From Streptomyces sp. CB01249 (GTDB taxonomy: Bacteria; Actinomycetota; Actinomycetes; Streptomycetales; Streptomycetaceae), in assembly GCF_001905735.1 (NCBI RefSeq), contig NZ_LISW01000008.1:1-64000 (forward strand): a stretch of 64,000 nt of DNA, given 5' to 3'. Positions 1-7,891 of this stretch are shown here, one piece after another; positions within the stretch are counted from its first letter, which is position 1, and the number at the start of each line of letters is the position of its first letter. The notes beneath the pieces were generated by a model that saw only the letters and a list, made by a program, of their open reading frames with translations, was not told the origin of the DNA and searched no databases. The translations under genes and the position numbers were made by a program.

Positions 1-117
1 GCACGGGGCTCTTTCGCGTTTGTGGGGTTGCTTGGTACCCCTCCGCACCCGCCGGCCCGGGCTGAGGGTAGGGTCAGGGGGCATCATTGGCACGTTCTTG
101 ACACAGGAGGCCCCCGG

Positions 118-726
118 GTGGAGGTCCAGGAGACCCGCGTTCAGACGGACCGGGTACTCACCATCCCCAACATCCTCAGCATGTTGCGCCTGGTCGGCGT
201 ACCTGTCTTCCTGTGGCTGATTCTCCGCCCCGAGTTCGGCGGGCCCCAGAGCGACGGCTGGGCTTTGCTGGTCCTGATGTTCAGCGGGGTCAGTGACTAC
301 CTCGACGGCAAGCTCGCTCGCCGCTGGAACCAGATCAGTAGCCTCGGACGGCTTCTCGACCCCGCCGCCGACCGGCTCTACATTCTTTCCACCCTCGTCG
401 GACTCACCTGGCGCGAGATCCTGCCGCTCTGGCTCACGATCGCCCTGCTCGCCCGCGAGCTCATGCTCCTCGTGATGGTGGGAATCCTGCGCCGGCACGG
501 CTATCCGCCGCCCCAGGTGAACTTCCTGGGCAAGGCCGCCACGTTCAACCTCATGTACGCATTCCCCTTGTTGCTGCTCAGCGACGGGCATGGTTGGCTG
601 GCAGAGGTGGCCACCGTTTTCGGATGGGCGTTCGCAGGGTGGGGTACAACCCTCTATTGGTGGGCAGGAATCTTGTACGTGGTTCAGGTCCGCCGCCTGG
701 TCAAGGCGGATGCAGTAGCCGATTGA
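118..726 (+). CDS. CDP-alcohol phosphatidyltransferase family membrane enzyme
   Basis: Integral membrane enzyme of about 202 residues that should transfer a phosphoalcohol from a CDP-activated donor to an acceptor, as in phospholipid synthesis. The family signature D-x2-DG-x2-AR-x8-G-x3-D-x3-D is complete: D60, D63, G64, A67, R68, G77, D81 and D85. Hydrophobic segments lie around residues 21-37, 47-59 and in several stretches after residue 95. I chose the GTG at 118 because AGGAGG at 105-110 lies seven bases upstream; an in-frame ATG at 22 has no ribosome binding site. It is first in the conserved block and corresponds by position to mycobacterial pgsA2. Whether the product is phosphatidylglycerol phosphate or another lipid cannot be decided from the sequence. 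Confidence 0.9.
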   Translation: MEVQETRVQTDRVLTIPNILSMLRLVGVPVFLWLILRPEFGGPQSDGWALLVLMFSGVSDYLDGKLARRWNQISSLGRLLDPAADRLYILSTLVGLTWREILPLWLTIALLARELMLLVMVGILRRHGYPPPQVNFLGKAATFNLMYAFPLLLLSDGHGWLAEVATVFGWAFAGWGTTLYWWAGILYVVQVRRLVKADAVAD

Positions 727-838
727 GCTCGCTGATGTGGTGCCGTGCAGCGTCGCCGGCCCGCGGCTGATGAAACAGAAGCTGCCCTGACGGGTGAAGT
801 CGGCTCGACCGTCGTCTCTCAAGGAGGACGTTTCCGAC

Positions 839-3334
839 ATGAAGGCCGTCGTGATGGCTGGCGGCGAAGGCACTCGTCTTCGCCCCATGACCTCGAGCAT
901 GCCCAAACCGCTCCTGCCCGTGGCCAATCGGCCGATCATGGAGCATGTGCTCCGGCTGCTGAAACGGCACGGGCTCAATGAGACGGTCGTGACCGTCCAG
1001 TTCCTCGCCTCCCTGGTCAAGAATTACTTCGGGGACGGCGAAGAGCTCGGCATGGAGCTGAGCTATGCCAACGAGGAGAAGCCGCTCGGCACCGCCGGGA
1101 GCGTGAAGAACGCCGAAGAGGCGCTGAAGGACGACACCTTCCTCGTCATTTCCGGTGACGCGCTCACCGACTTCGACCTCACGGACCTCATCGCTTTCCA
1201 CAAGGAGAAGGGCGGCCTGGTCACCGTCTGCCTCACCCGCGTTCCCAATCCCCTGGAATTCGGGATCACGATCGTGGACGAGCAGGGCCAGGTCGAACGC
1301 TTCCTGGAAAAGCCGACCTGGGGCCAGGTCTTCTCGGACACCGTGAACACGGGCATTTACGTCATGGAGCCCGAGGTCTTCAACTACGTCGAGGCCGACG
1401 CCTCCGTAGACTGGTCCGGGGACGTCTTCCCGCAGCTCATGAAGGAAGGCAAGCCCATCTACGGCTATGTCGCCGAGGGCTACTGGGAGGACGTGGGCAC
1501 CCACGAGAGCTATGTGAAGGCCCAGGCCGACGTGCTGGAGCGCAAGGTCGACGTCGAGATCGACGGCTTCGAGATCTCGCCCGGGGTCTGGGTGGCCGAA
1601 GGCGCCGACGTGCACCCCGACGCCGTACTGCGCGGCCCGCTCTACATCGGGGACTACGCCAAGGTCGAAGCCGGCGTGGAGATCCGCGAGCACACGGTCA
1701 TCGGGTCGAACGTGGTCGTCAAGAGCGGCGCCTTCCTGCACAAGGCCGTGGTCCACGACAACGTGTACGTCGGCGACCACAGCAACCTGCGCGGCTGCGT
1801 CGTCGGCAAGAACACCGACATCATGCGCGCCTCCCGGATCGAGGACGGCGCCGTCATCGGCGACGAATGCCTCGTCGGTGAGGAATCCATCATCCAGGGC
1901 AACGTCCGCGTCTACCCCTTCAAGACCATCGAGGCCGGCGCCTTCGTCAACACCTCGGTGATCTGGGAGTCCCGCGGTCAGGCCCATCTCTTCGGGGCGC
2001 GCGGCGTCTCCGGGATCCTGAACGTCGAGATCACCCCCGAACTCGCCGTCAGGCTGGCCGGTGCCTACGCGACAACGCTCAAGAAGGGCTCCACCGTCAC
2101 CACCGCCCGGGACCACTCCCGAGGCGCCCGGGCGCTCAAACGGGCCGTGATCTCCGCGCTCCAGGCCAGCGCCATCGACGTACGGGACCTGGAGAACGTA
2201 CCGCTGCCCGTCGCGCGTCAGCAGACCGCGCGCGGCAGTGCGGGCGGGATCATGATCCGTACGTCGCAGGGTGTGCCCGACTCCGTCGACATCATGTTCT
2301 TCGACGAACGCGGAGCGGACCTCTCCCAGGCGCGGCAGCGGAAGCTGGACCGTGTCTACGCCAGGCAGGAGTACCGGCGGGCCTTCCCCGGCGAGATCGG
2401 TGACATCTACTTCCCGTCCAGCGTCTTCGACTCGTACACCGGGTCCCTCCTGCGCAACGTGGACACCACCGGGATCGCCGATGCGCAGTTGAAGGTCGTG
2501 GTCGACGCGTCCAACGGCAGCGCGGGGCTCGTGCTGCCGAGCCTCCTGGGGCGGCTGGGCGTGGACGCGCTCACCATCAACCCCGGTCTTGACGAGTCCC
2601 GGCCGACCGAGACGGCCGAGGCCCGGCGCAAGGGTCTCGTGCGCCTGGGCGAGATCGTCTCCTCGGCGCGGGCGGCCTTCGGCGTCCGCTTCGACCCCGT
2701 CGGCGAGCGGCTGTCCCTGGTGGACGAACGCGGCCGGATCGTGGAGGACGACCGGGCCCTGCTCGTCATGCTCGACCTCGTCGCCGCCGAGCGGCGCAGC
2801 GGGCGGGTGGCGCTCCCGGTCACCACGACCAGGGTCGCCGAGCAGGTCGCCGCGTACCACGGCACGCAGGTCGAATGGACGACCACGTCGCCGGACGACC
2901 TGACCCGGGTGGGGCGTGAGGAAGGCACCATCTTTGGAGGAGACGGGCGCGGCGGCTTCATCGTTCCCGAATTCGCCAGTGTCTTCGACGGTACGGCCGC
3001 ATTCGTGCGGCTCATCGGGCTCGTCGCCAGGACCCAGCTCACGCTGAGCCAGATCGATGCCCGTATCCCGCGCGCCCACGTCCTGCGCCGCGACCTGGCC
3101 ACACCGTGGGCCGTGAAGGGTCTGGTCATGCGCCGGGTCGTGGAGGCGGCCGGGGACCGGGACGTCGACACGACGGACGGCGTACGGGTCGTGGAGGCGG
3201 ACGGGCGCTGGGTCATGGTGCTGCCGGACCCGGCGGAAGCCGTCACCCACCTGTGGGCCGAGGGGCCCGACGACGCCTCCGCCGAGGCGCTGCTGGACGA
3301 ATGGGCGGCGGTCGTGGACAGCGCGGGCAACTGA
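839..3334 (+). CDS. Sugar-phosphate nucleotidyltransferase fused to a degenerate phosphohexomutase domain
   Basis: Protein of 831 residues. Residues 1-230 are an NTP-transferase fold with the GGEGTRLRP loop at residues 8-16 and PKPLLPV shortly after; residues about 250-380 form a left-handed beta-helix of hexapeptide repeats; residues about 390-830 align with phosphoglucomutase/phosphomannomutase. Streptomyces homologues are usually called mannose-1-phosphate guanylyltransferase. The mutase half looks inactive: the TASHNP serine loop reads RTSQGVPD near residue 470, the metal loop DGDGDR reads DPVGER near 619, and the sugar loop GGExSGH reads GGDGRGG near 700. The ATG at 839 is preceded by AAGGAGGA at 821-828. 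It follows the phosphatidyltransferase gene and ends at a strong hairpin. GDP-mannose synthesis is the likeliest role, but the nucleotide and sugar are not proven. Confidence 0.85.
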   Translation: MKAVVMAGGEGTRLRPMTSSMPKPLLPVANRPIMEHVLRLLKRHGLNETVVTVQFLASLVKNYFGDGEELGMELSYANEEKPLGTAGSVKNAEEALKDDTFLVISGDALTDFDLTDLIAFHKEKGGLVTVCLTRVPNPLEFGITIVDEQGQVERFLEKPTWGQVFSDTVNTGIYVMEPEVFNYVEADASVDWSGDVFPQLMKEGKPIYGYVAEGYWEDVGTHESYVKAQADVLERKVDVEIDGFEISPGVWVAEGADVHPDAVLRGPLYIGDYAKVEAGVEIREHTVIGSNVVVKSGAFLHKAVVHDNVYVGDHSNLRGCVVGKNTDIMRASRIEDGAVIGDECLVGEESIIQGNVRVYPFKTIEAGAFVNTSVIWESRGQAHLFGARGVSGILNVEITPELAVRLAGAYATTLKKGSTVTTARDHSRGARALKRAVISALQASAIDVRDLENVPLPVARQQTARGSAGGIMIRTSQGVPDSVDIMFFDERGADLSQARQRKLDRVYARQEYRRAFPGEIGDIYFPSSVFDSYTGSLLRNVDTTGIADAQLKVVVDASNGSAGLVLPSLLGRLGVDALTINPGLDESRPTETAEARRKGLVRLGEIVSSARAAFGVRFDPVGERLSLVDERGRIVEDDRALLVMLDLVAAERRSGRVALPVTTTRVAEQVAAYHGTQVEWTTTSPDDLTRVGREEGTIFGGDGRGGFIVPEFASVFDGTAAFVRLIGLVARTQLTLSQIDARIPRAHVLRRDLATPWAVKGLVMRRVVEAAGDRDVDTTDGVRVVEADGRWVMVLPDPAEAVTHLWAEGPDDASAEALLDEWAAVVDSAGN

Positions 3335-3339
3335 GAAGG

Positions 3340-3380
3340 GGCCGCGGGGACGGGCGGACGCACCGCCCGTCCCCGCGGCC
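3340..3380 (+). terminator. Rho-independent terminator after the nucleotidyltransferase gene
   Basis: Perfect 18-bp inverted repeat (3340-3357 with 3363-3380) and a 5-base loop, five bases after the stop codon. There is no T-tract, as is common in Streptomyces. It separates the first two genes from the DUF881 operon. Confidence 0.8.
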
Positions 3381-3439
3381 GCCCGTCCATCGGTGGGGCC
3401 ATTCGGCGTAAGCCGCCGCGACATGCGACGATGTGCGGC

Positions 3440-4342
3440 ATGTCGCAGCAGCCCCCCGGTCGGAGCACGGCCCCGCCGCCCAAGCGCCCCGACGCGTCCA
3501 TGCTGCTGCTGACCAATGTGATGGAACACAGCCTGGACGACGGCTACGCCGAAGCGGCGGCGCGGCGGGCGGCCGAGGGGCGCGCGGGCATGCCCCGTAC
3601 GCTGAAGGCCAAGCTCGGGCTCGCCGCCTGTCTGGTCCTCGCGGCCCTGGTCGTCACGCTCGGCGCCGCCCAGGCGCGGGTGACCGCTCCGGTCCTGGCC
3701 AAGGAGAAGCAGGAGCTGATCGACCGCATCGACGCCGAGACGGCGGCGGCCGACACCCTGGAATCCCAGGTGGAGGAAGTCCGCGACGACGTCAGCAGCC
3801 GGCAGCGCAAGGCTCTCCAGGAACACGGGGGAGACCAGGCCGAGCTGGTGGCGCTGCTCTCCGGGGCCACGCCCGTGCACGGGCCGGGGCTCAAGGTCGT
3901 CGTGGACGACGCCGAGGACACCGACCAGGGCGGCGGCGGACCCCGCGAGACCAGCGGCTTCTCCGACACCGGGCGGGTCAGGGACCGGGACATGCAGCGC
4001 GTCGTGAACGGGTTGTGGGAGTCCGGCGCGGAGGCCATCGCCATCAACGGACAGCGGCTGACGGCCCTGTCGGCGATCCGGGCCGCGGGCGACGCCATAC
4101 TGGTCGACAACAAACCGCTCGTGCCCCCGTACTCGGTGCTCGCGGTGGGGGACGGCAAGAAGCTGGGTGCGGCCTTCCGGAGCAGTGCCGACGGCCAGTA
4201 CCTGCAGGCGCTGAAGGACACCTTCGACATCCGGACCAGCATCTCCGTCCAGGAGAAGCTGAGCCTTCCGGCCGCCCCGAGCCTGATCGTACGGACAGCA
4301 GAGCCATACAAGGCCGCAGACACTGAGAAGGGCACATCGTGA
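3440..4342 (+). CDS. DUF881 family membrane-anchored protein (first copy)
   Basis: About 300 residues. A cytoplasmic N-terminus rich in Pro, Ala and Arg is followed by one membrane segment at about residues 58-78, a coiled coil at about 86-125 and an extracytoplasmic DUF881 domain (core around GLKVVVDDAED and the later INGQRLTALSAIRAAG region). Related YlxW/YlxX proteins of Bacillus are encoded in the division gene cluster, but their molecular function is not established. Two in-frame ATGs, at 3431 and 3440, are possible; neither has a clear ribosome binding site. The gene overlaps the next by four bases (GTGA), so the DUF881 / small basic protein / DUF881 trio is one translationally coupled operon. 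Confidence 0.85.
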   Translation: MSQQPPGRSTAPPPKRPDASMLLLTNVMEHSLDDGYAEAAARRAAEGRAGMPRTLKAKLGLAACLVLAALVVTLGAAQARVTAPVLAKEKQELIDRIDAETAAADTLESQVEEVRDDVSSRQRKALQEHGGDQAELVALLSGATPVHGPGLKVVVDDAEDTDQGGGGPRETSGFSDTGRVRDRDMQRVVNGLWESGAEAIAINGQRLTALSAIRAAGDAILVDNKPLVPPYSVLAVGDGKKLGAAFRSSADGQYLQALKDTFDIRTSISVQEKLSLPAAPSLIVRTAEPYKAADTEKGTS

Positions 4343-4671
4343 TCGCCGTACTGGGCCTCGTCGTGGGAGTCGTGGTCGGACTGTTGGTCCGGCCCGAAGT
4401 TCCGGCGGTGGTCGAGCCCTATCTCCCCATCGCCGTCGTCGCCGCGCTCGACGCGGTGTTCGGCGGGCTGAGGGCCATGCTCGACGGCATCTTCGTCGAC
4501 AAGGTCTTCGTGGTCTCGTTCCTCTCGAACGTGGTCGTGGCGGCCCTCATCGTCTTCCTGGGCGACAAGCTCGGCGTCGGCGCCCAGCTCTCCACGGGTG
4601 TGGTGGTCGTGCTGGGCATCCGGATCTTCTCCAACGCCGCGGCGATCCGCCGGCACGTCTTCCGGGCCTGA
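4339..4671 (+). CDS. sbp: Small basic family protein (Sbp, DUF1290)
   Basis: A 110-residue polytopic membrane protein with about four hydrophobic segments (roughly 1-17, 27-50, 55-75 and 80-98) and the family's conserved region around LDAVFGGLRAMLDGIF. Homologues sit beside DUF881 genes in both Actinobacteria and Firmicutes (Bacillus sbp, next to ftsA/ftsZ). The GTG start overlaps the preceding stop, with GAGAAGGG just upstream as ribosome binding site; its own TGA shares its last base with the next ATG. Function is unknown beyond the association with division and envelope genes. Confidence 0.88.
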   Translation: MIAVLGLVVGVVVGLLVRPEVPAVVEPYLPIAVVAALDAVFGGLRAMLDGIFVDKVFVVSFLSNVVVAALIVFLGDKLGVGAQLSTGVVVVLGIRIFSNAAAIRRHVFRA

Positions 4672-5465
4672 TGCCGATGAGCAACGACGACCTCAACGAG
4701 AGCCCCGACCACGGCGGGGAGCCCCGGCCGGACGCCCCGCAGGAGCTCACCGGGCGCCGGCGGCTGATCGCCGGTCTCTGGCCGCCCCGGGTGACCCGCG
4801 CCCAACTCATCGTCGCCGTCCTCCTGTTCGGCCTCGGGCTCGGGCTCGCCATTCAGGTGCGGTCCAACAGCGACAGCAACGCCCTGCGCGGCGCGCGCCA
4901 GGAGGACCTGGTGCGCATCCTGGACGAGGTGGACGACCGCACGCAGCGGCTGGAGGACGAGAAGCAGCGCCTCGACGCCCAGCGCACGGAGCTGGAGAAC
5001 AGCTCCGACCAGGCCGAGGAGGCCCGGAAGCAGACGGTCGAGAAGGAGCGGCAACTCGGCGTGCTCGCCGGGACCGTGGCGGCCCACGGCCCCGGGATCA
5101 CCATGACGGTCAACGACCCCGGCGGCGCCGTGCGGCCCGACATGCTGCTCGACGCCCTGCAGGAGCTCAGGGCGGCCGGCGCCGAGGCCGTCGAGGTCAA
5201 CGGCATCCGGGTGGTGGCCAATACGTACTTCTCCGGTGACGCGGGCGCCGTCAAGGTCGACGGGCGCAAGATCACCGCCCCGTACGTCTTCAAGGTCATC
5301 GGCAAGCCGCAGGATCTGGAACCGGCGCTGAACATCCCCGGGGGTGTGGTGCAGACGCTGGAGAAGGAGCAGGCCACCGTGCATGTGCTGCGGGCCGACG
5401 ACATTGTCGTGGACGCCTTGCGACCGGCGGAGCGGCCTGACTACGCTCGGTCGTCGGGCCAGTGA
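4671..5465 (+). CDS. DUF881 family membrane-anchored protein (second copy)
   Basis: Protein of 264 residues with the same architecture as the copy at 3440: short cytoplasmic tail, membrane helix at about residues 44-62, long charged coiled coil at about 78-130, then the extracytoplasmic DUF881 domain. The two copies flank the small basic protein gene and differ clearly in sequence, so this is an old duplication that may give a heteromeric complex. The ATG shares its first base with the stop codon of the preceding gene, which implies translational coupling. In mycobacteria the homologous gene is followed by gcvH; here a non-coding gap of about 190 bases follows. Confidence 0.87.
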   Translation: MPMSNDDLNESPDHGGEPRPDAPQELTGRRRLIAGLWPPRVTRAQLIVAVLLFGLGLGLAIQVRSNSDSNALRGARQEDLVRILDEVDDRTQRLEDEKQRLDAQRTELENSSDQAEEARKQTVEKERQLGVLAGTVAAHGPGITMTVNDPGGAVRPDMLLDALQELRAAGAEAVEVNGIRVVANTYFSGDAGAVKVDGRKITAPYVFKVIGKPQDLEPALNIPGGVVQTLEKEQATVHVLRADDIVVDALRPAERPDYARSSGQ

Positions 5466-5655
5466 TCCCCGGGCGCCCGGGCGTCGGGGAACACGAGCGG
5501 ACGGTTGCGGGGGGTCGCCGCATCGTAATCGTGGCGCGTGGTGGAAACTGTCGAGTGGATACGGACGTTGTGAAGATGTCCGGGTCGGCAGGTGTGTTCA
5601 TTCAGGGTTCGTCCTGCCCCACGGGCGGGTCTGTTTCGGTCAAGGGGAATCGCCC

Positions 5656-6411
5656 GTGAAGTTGTTTGGGAAGTTGTTCGGCAAGAGCGCCCGCGATGAG
5701 AACGCACGTCATCGCGCGCCGCGCCATGGTCAGCCCGACGAGCAGGGCGCGGAGCGCCCGCTCTTCCGCGACCAGGTGTCAGGCCAGGGGGGTGACTACC
5801 CGGGCGGTCCCGGCGCGTCGTCCGTTGACCCTGCCGGTCCCGGCCGCATAGGTTTCGGAGCCCCGAGCCAGGAGGCTTCGTCCATGCCGGTGTGTACGAG
5901 GTGCGGCCACCGCAACGCCGAGGCCAGCCGTTTCTGCTCCAACTGCGGTGCGCCGCTGCGGGGCGGTGCCCCGGAACGCGCCTCGGAGACGACGTCGACC
6001 ATCTCGATCTCGGGTCTCGAGGCGTACGAGGCGGAGGCCACCGGCCAGACCGCCGTGCCGTCGCTGTCGCCCGAGGCGCAGGCCGCCGTCGACGCCCTGC
6101 CGCTCGGCTCGGCGCTCCTGGTGGTGCGCCGCGGCCCGAACAGCGGCAGCCGCTTTCTGCTGGACGGCGAGCTGACCACGGCCGGCCGTCACCCGCAGAG
6201 CGACATCTTCCTGGACGACGTGACGGTCTCCCGCCGTCATGTGGAGTTCCGCCGGGGCGCCGACGGCAGCTTCACGGTCGGGGACGTCGGCAGCCTCAAC
6301 GGCACCTATGTGAACCGTGAGCGGATCGACTCCGTCGCCCTGTCCAACGGTGACGAAGTGCAGATCGGCAAGTACCGGCTGGTCTTCTACGCGAGCCAGC
6401 GGGGCATCTGA
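5656..6411 (+). CDS. FHA-domain signalling protein with zinc ribbon (GarA/OdhI-like)
   Basis: Protein of 251 residues from the GTG at 5656. A basic, disordered N-terminus is followed by a zinc ribbon (Cys80, Cys83, Cys94, Cys97), an ETTS motif at 111-114, and a C-terminal FHA phosphothreonine-binding domain with the GRHPQSDIFLDD, SRRH and NGTYVN blocks. In GarA and OdhI the ETTS threonines are phosphorylated by Ser/Thr kinases and the FHA domain then folds back, controlling 2-oxoglutarate dehydrogenase and glutamate metabolism; the same switch is inferred here. The GTG has CAAGGGG upstream. A second start, ATG 5884, has a near-ideal AGGAGG at 5870-5875 and would give a 175-residue protein starting at the zinc ribbon. 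Confidence 0.88.
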   Translation: MKLFGKLFGKSARDENARHRAPRHGQPDEQGAERPLFRDQVSGQGGDYPGGPGASSVDPAGPGRIGFGAPSQEASSMPVCTRCGHRNAEASRFCSNCGAPLRGGAPERASETTSTISISGLEAYEAEATGQTAVPSLSPEAQAAVDALPLGSALLVVRRGPNSGSRFLLDGELTTAGRHPQSDIFLDDVTVSRRHVEFRRGADGSFTVGDVGSLNGTYVNRERIDSVALSNGDEVQIGKYRLVFYASQRGI

Positions 6412-6415
6412 CCCG

Positions 6416-6436
6416 CCCCCGGACACCGTCCGGGGG
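6416..6436 (+). terminator. Hairpin between the FHA and MerR genes
   Basis: A 9-bp perfect stem (6416-6424 with 6428-6436) and a 3-base loop, starting five bases after the FHA stop codon and ending just before the ribosome binding site of the next gene. It may terminate or attenuate read-through. Confidence 0.5.
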
Positions 6437-6453
6437 GAACCCCAGGAAGGTCC

Positions 6454-7194
6454 ATGCTGAGAACACCGAGCGGCGGTGCCCGAAACGGCACCGCCGCCGA
6501 CGGCCGGCCGATGAGCATCGGCACGGTGCTCCTGCAGCTGCAGGAGGAGTTCCCCGAGGTCACCATCTCCAAGATCCGCTTCCTGGAGGCCGAAGGGCTG
6601 GTCGAACCGCAGCGGACCCCCTCCGGCTACCGGAAGTTCGTCGCCGCGGACGTCGAACGGCTCGCCCAGGTGCTCCGGATGCAGCGGGACCACTACCTGC
6701 CGCTGAAGGTCATCCGCGAGCATCTGGACGCCCTCGCCCGCGGCGAGCAGGTGGCCCTGCCGTCCCCCGACGGGGAGCCGCAGCAGGCGGACGGTGAGCC
6801 GGACGGGCTGCCGGGCCGGGCCACGGCCGCCCGCATCGGCCGTGCCGAGCTCCTGGTGGCCGCCGAGGTCACCGAGAGCGACCTGGACGACTGGGAGTCG
6901 TACGGCCTGGTCGTCCCCGCGGCGGACGGCGGATACGACGCCGACATGGTGACCGTCGCCAGGCTTGTGGCGGAACTGGGGCGATTCGGTCTGGAACCTC
7001 GTCACCTCAGGGCCGTACGGGCCGCCGCCGACCGGGAGGCCGGGCTCATCGAGCAGATGGTCGCGCCGCTGCGCCGGCACCGGAATCCGCAGACCAGAGC
7101 ACATGCGGAGGCGACCGCGAAGGAGCTGGCGGAGCTGTCCGTACGGCTGCACTCCGCGCTCGTACAGACCGCTCTGCAGGTACGGCTCCGCTGA
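6454..7194 (+). CDS. MerR-family transcriptional regulator, FtsR-like
   Basis: DNA-binding protein of 246 residues. The winged helix-turn-helix of the MerR family lies at about residues 20-90 (MSIGTVLLQLQEEFPEVTISKIRFLEAEGLVEPQRTPSGYRKF region; GTVLLQLQEEF opens the first helix). A variable acidic linker and a C-terminal helical domain follow. There is no cysteine cluster typical of metal sensors. By order and sequence type it corresponds to Mycobacterium Rv1828 and Corynebacterium FtsR, an activator of ftsZ. The ATG has AGGAAGG upstream. A role in cell-division gene control fits the neighbouring DUF881/Sbp genes but is inferred. Confidence 0.8.
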   Translation: MLRTPSGGARNGTAADGRPMSIGTVLLQLQEEFPEVTISKIRFLEAEGLVEPQRTPSGYRKFVAADVERLAQVLRMQRDHYLPLKVIREHLDALARGEQVALPSPDGEPQQADGEPDGLPGRATAARIGRAELLVAAEVTESDLDDWESYGLVVPAADGGYDADMVTVARLVAELGRFGLEPRHLRAVRAAADREAGLIEQMVAPLRRHRNPQTRAHAEATAKELAELSVRLHSALVQTALQVRLR

Positions 7195-7247
7195 AGGCGG
7201 ACCAGCCCGACTACCCAAACCTGCCGAGCACGTCCTAGGGTTGCTGT

Positions 7248-7724
7248 GTGAACGAGCTCGACGTTGTGGGTGTCCGGGTGGAAATGCCCTCCAACCAACC
7301 GATCGTGCTCCTGCGTGAAGTGGGAGGCGACCGGTACCTCCCCATTTGGATCGGTCCTGGTGAGGCGACCGCGATCGCCTTCGCCCAGCAGGGCATGGCT
7401 CCGGCCAGGCCGCTGACCCATGATCTCTTCAAGGATGTGCTCGAGGCCGTCGGCCAGGAGCTCACCGAGGTCCGGATCACGGACCTCCGCGAAGGGGTTT
7501 TCTACGCGGAGCTGGTCTTCGCCGGCGGTGTCGAGGTGAGCGCGCGGCCTTCCGACGCCATAGCCCTCGCCCTGCGCACCGGCACGCCGATCTACGGCAG
7601 TGACGGGGTGCTGGACGACGCGGGGATCGCGATCCCCGACGAGCAGGAGGACGAGGTGGAGAAGTTCCGCGAGTTCCTCGACCAGATCTCTCCGGAGGAC
7701 TTCGGGACGAACAACAGCCAGTGA
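7248..7724 (+). CDS. DUF151 bifunctional nuclease family protein
   Basis: A 158-residue cytoplasmic protein with the DUF151 core (LPIWIGPGEATAIAFA near residues 30-45, and RPSDAIALALRTGTPIY near 95-112). Family members have been reported with RNase and DNase activity, but the cellular role is unclear. The start is GTG 7248. Directly upstream lies TAGGGT (7236-7241), which could be a -10 element placing transcription start at or next to the GTG, or whose AGGG could act as a weak ribosome binding site. The gene sits between two MerR genes, as in the mycobacterial Rv1828-Rv1829-Rv1830 order. Confidence 0.87.
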   Translation: MNELDVVGVRVEMPSNQPIVLLREVGGDRYLPIWIGPGEATAIAFAQQGMAPARPLTHDLFKDVLEAVGQELTEVRITDLREGVFYAELVFAGGVEVSARPSDAIALALRTGTPIYGSDGVLDDAGIAIPDEQEDEVEKFREFLDQISPEDFGTNNSQ

Positions 7725-7832
7725 CGTCTTTGGCGGTGGCCACCGGCACATCCGGTGAGCCTTTCCCCGTCAACGGTCACGCGAAACCACCCTCAGGGTG
7801 ATTATCACTCGGCGTGCCGAGTGTGGCGATCG

Positions 7833-7861
7833 TTGACGCACCCCGGGTGACTGCCTACCTT
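7833..7861 (+). promoter_or_regulatory. Predicted promoter for the second MerR gene
   Basis: TTGACG at 7833-7838 and TACCTT at 7856-7861 are separated by 17 bases. Transcription would begin near 7868, leaving a short leader with AAGGACGGAGG at 7876-7886 before the GTG at 7892. This argues against the in-frame upstream start at 7814. Confidence 0.6.
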
Positions 7862-7891
7862 CGAGTGGGCAGGTCAAGGACGGAGGTCGGC

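Noticed and set aside
701..3880. Open frame of more than 1000 codons on the minus strand
   Set aside because: It is antisense to the nucleotidyltransferase and DUF881 genes. The sequence is low-complexity His/Asp/Gly/Arg without domains; high-GC codon bias explains it.
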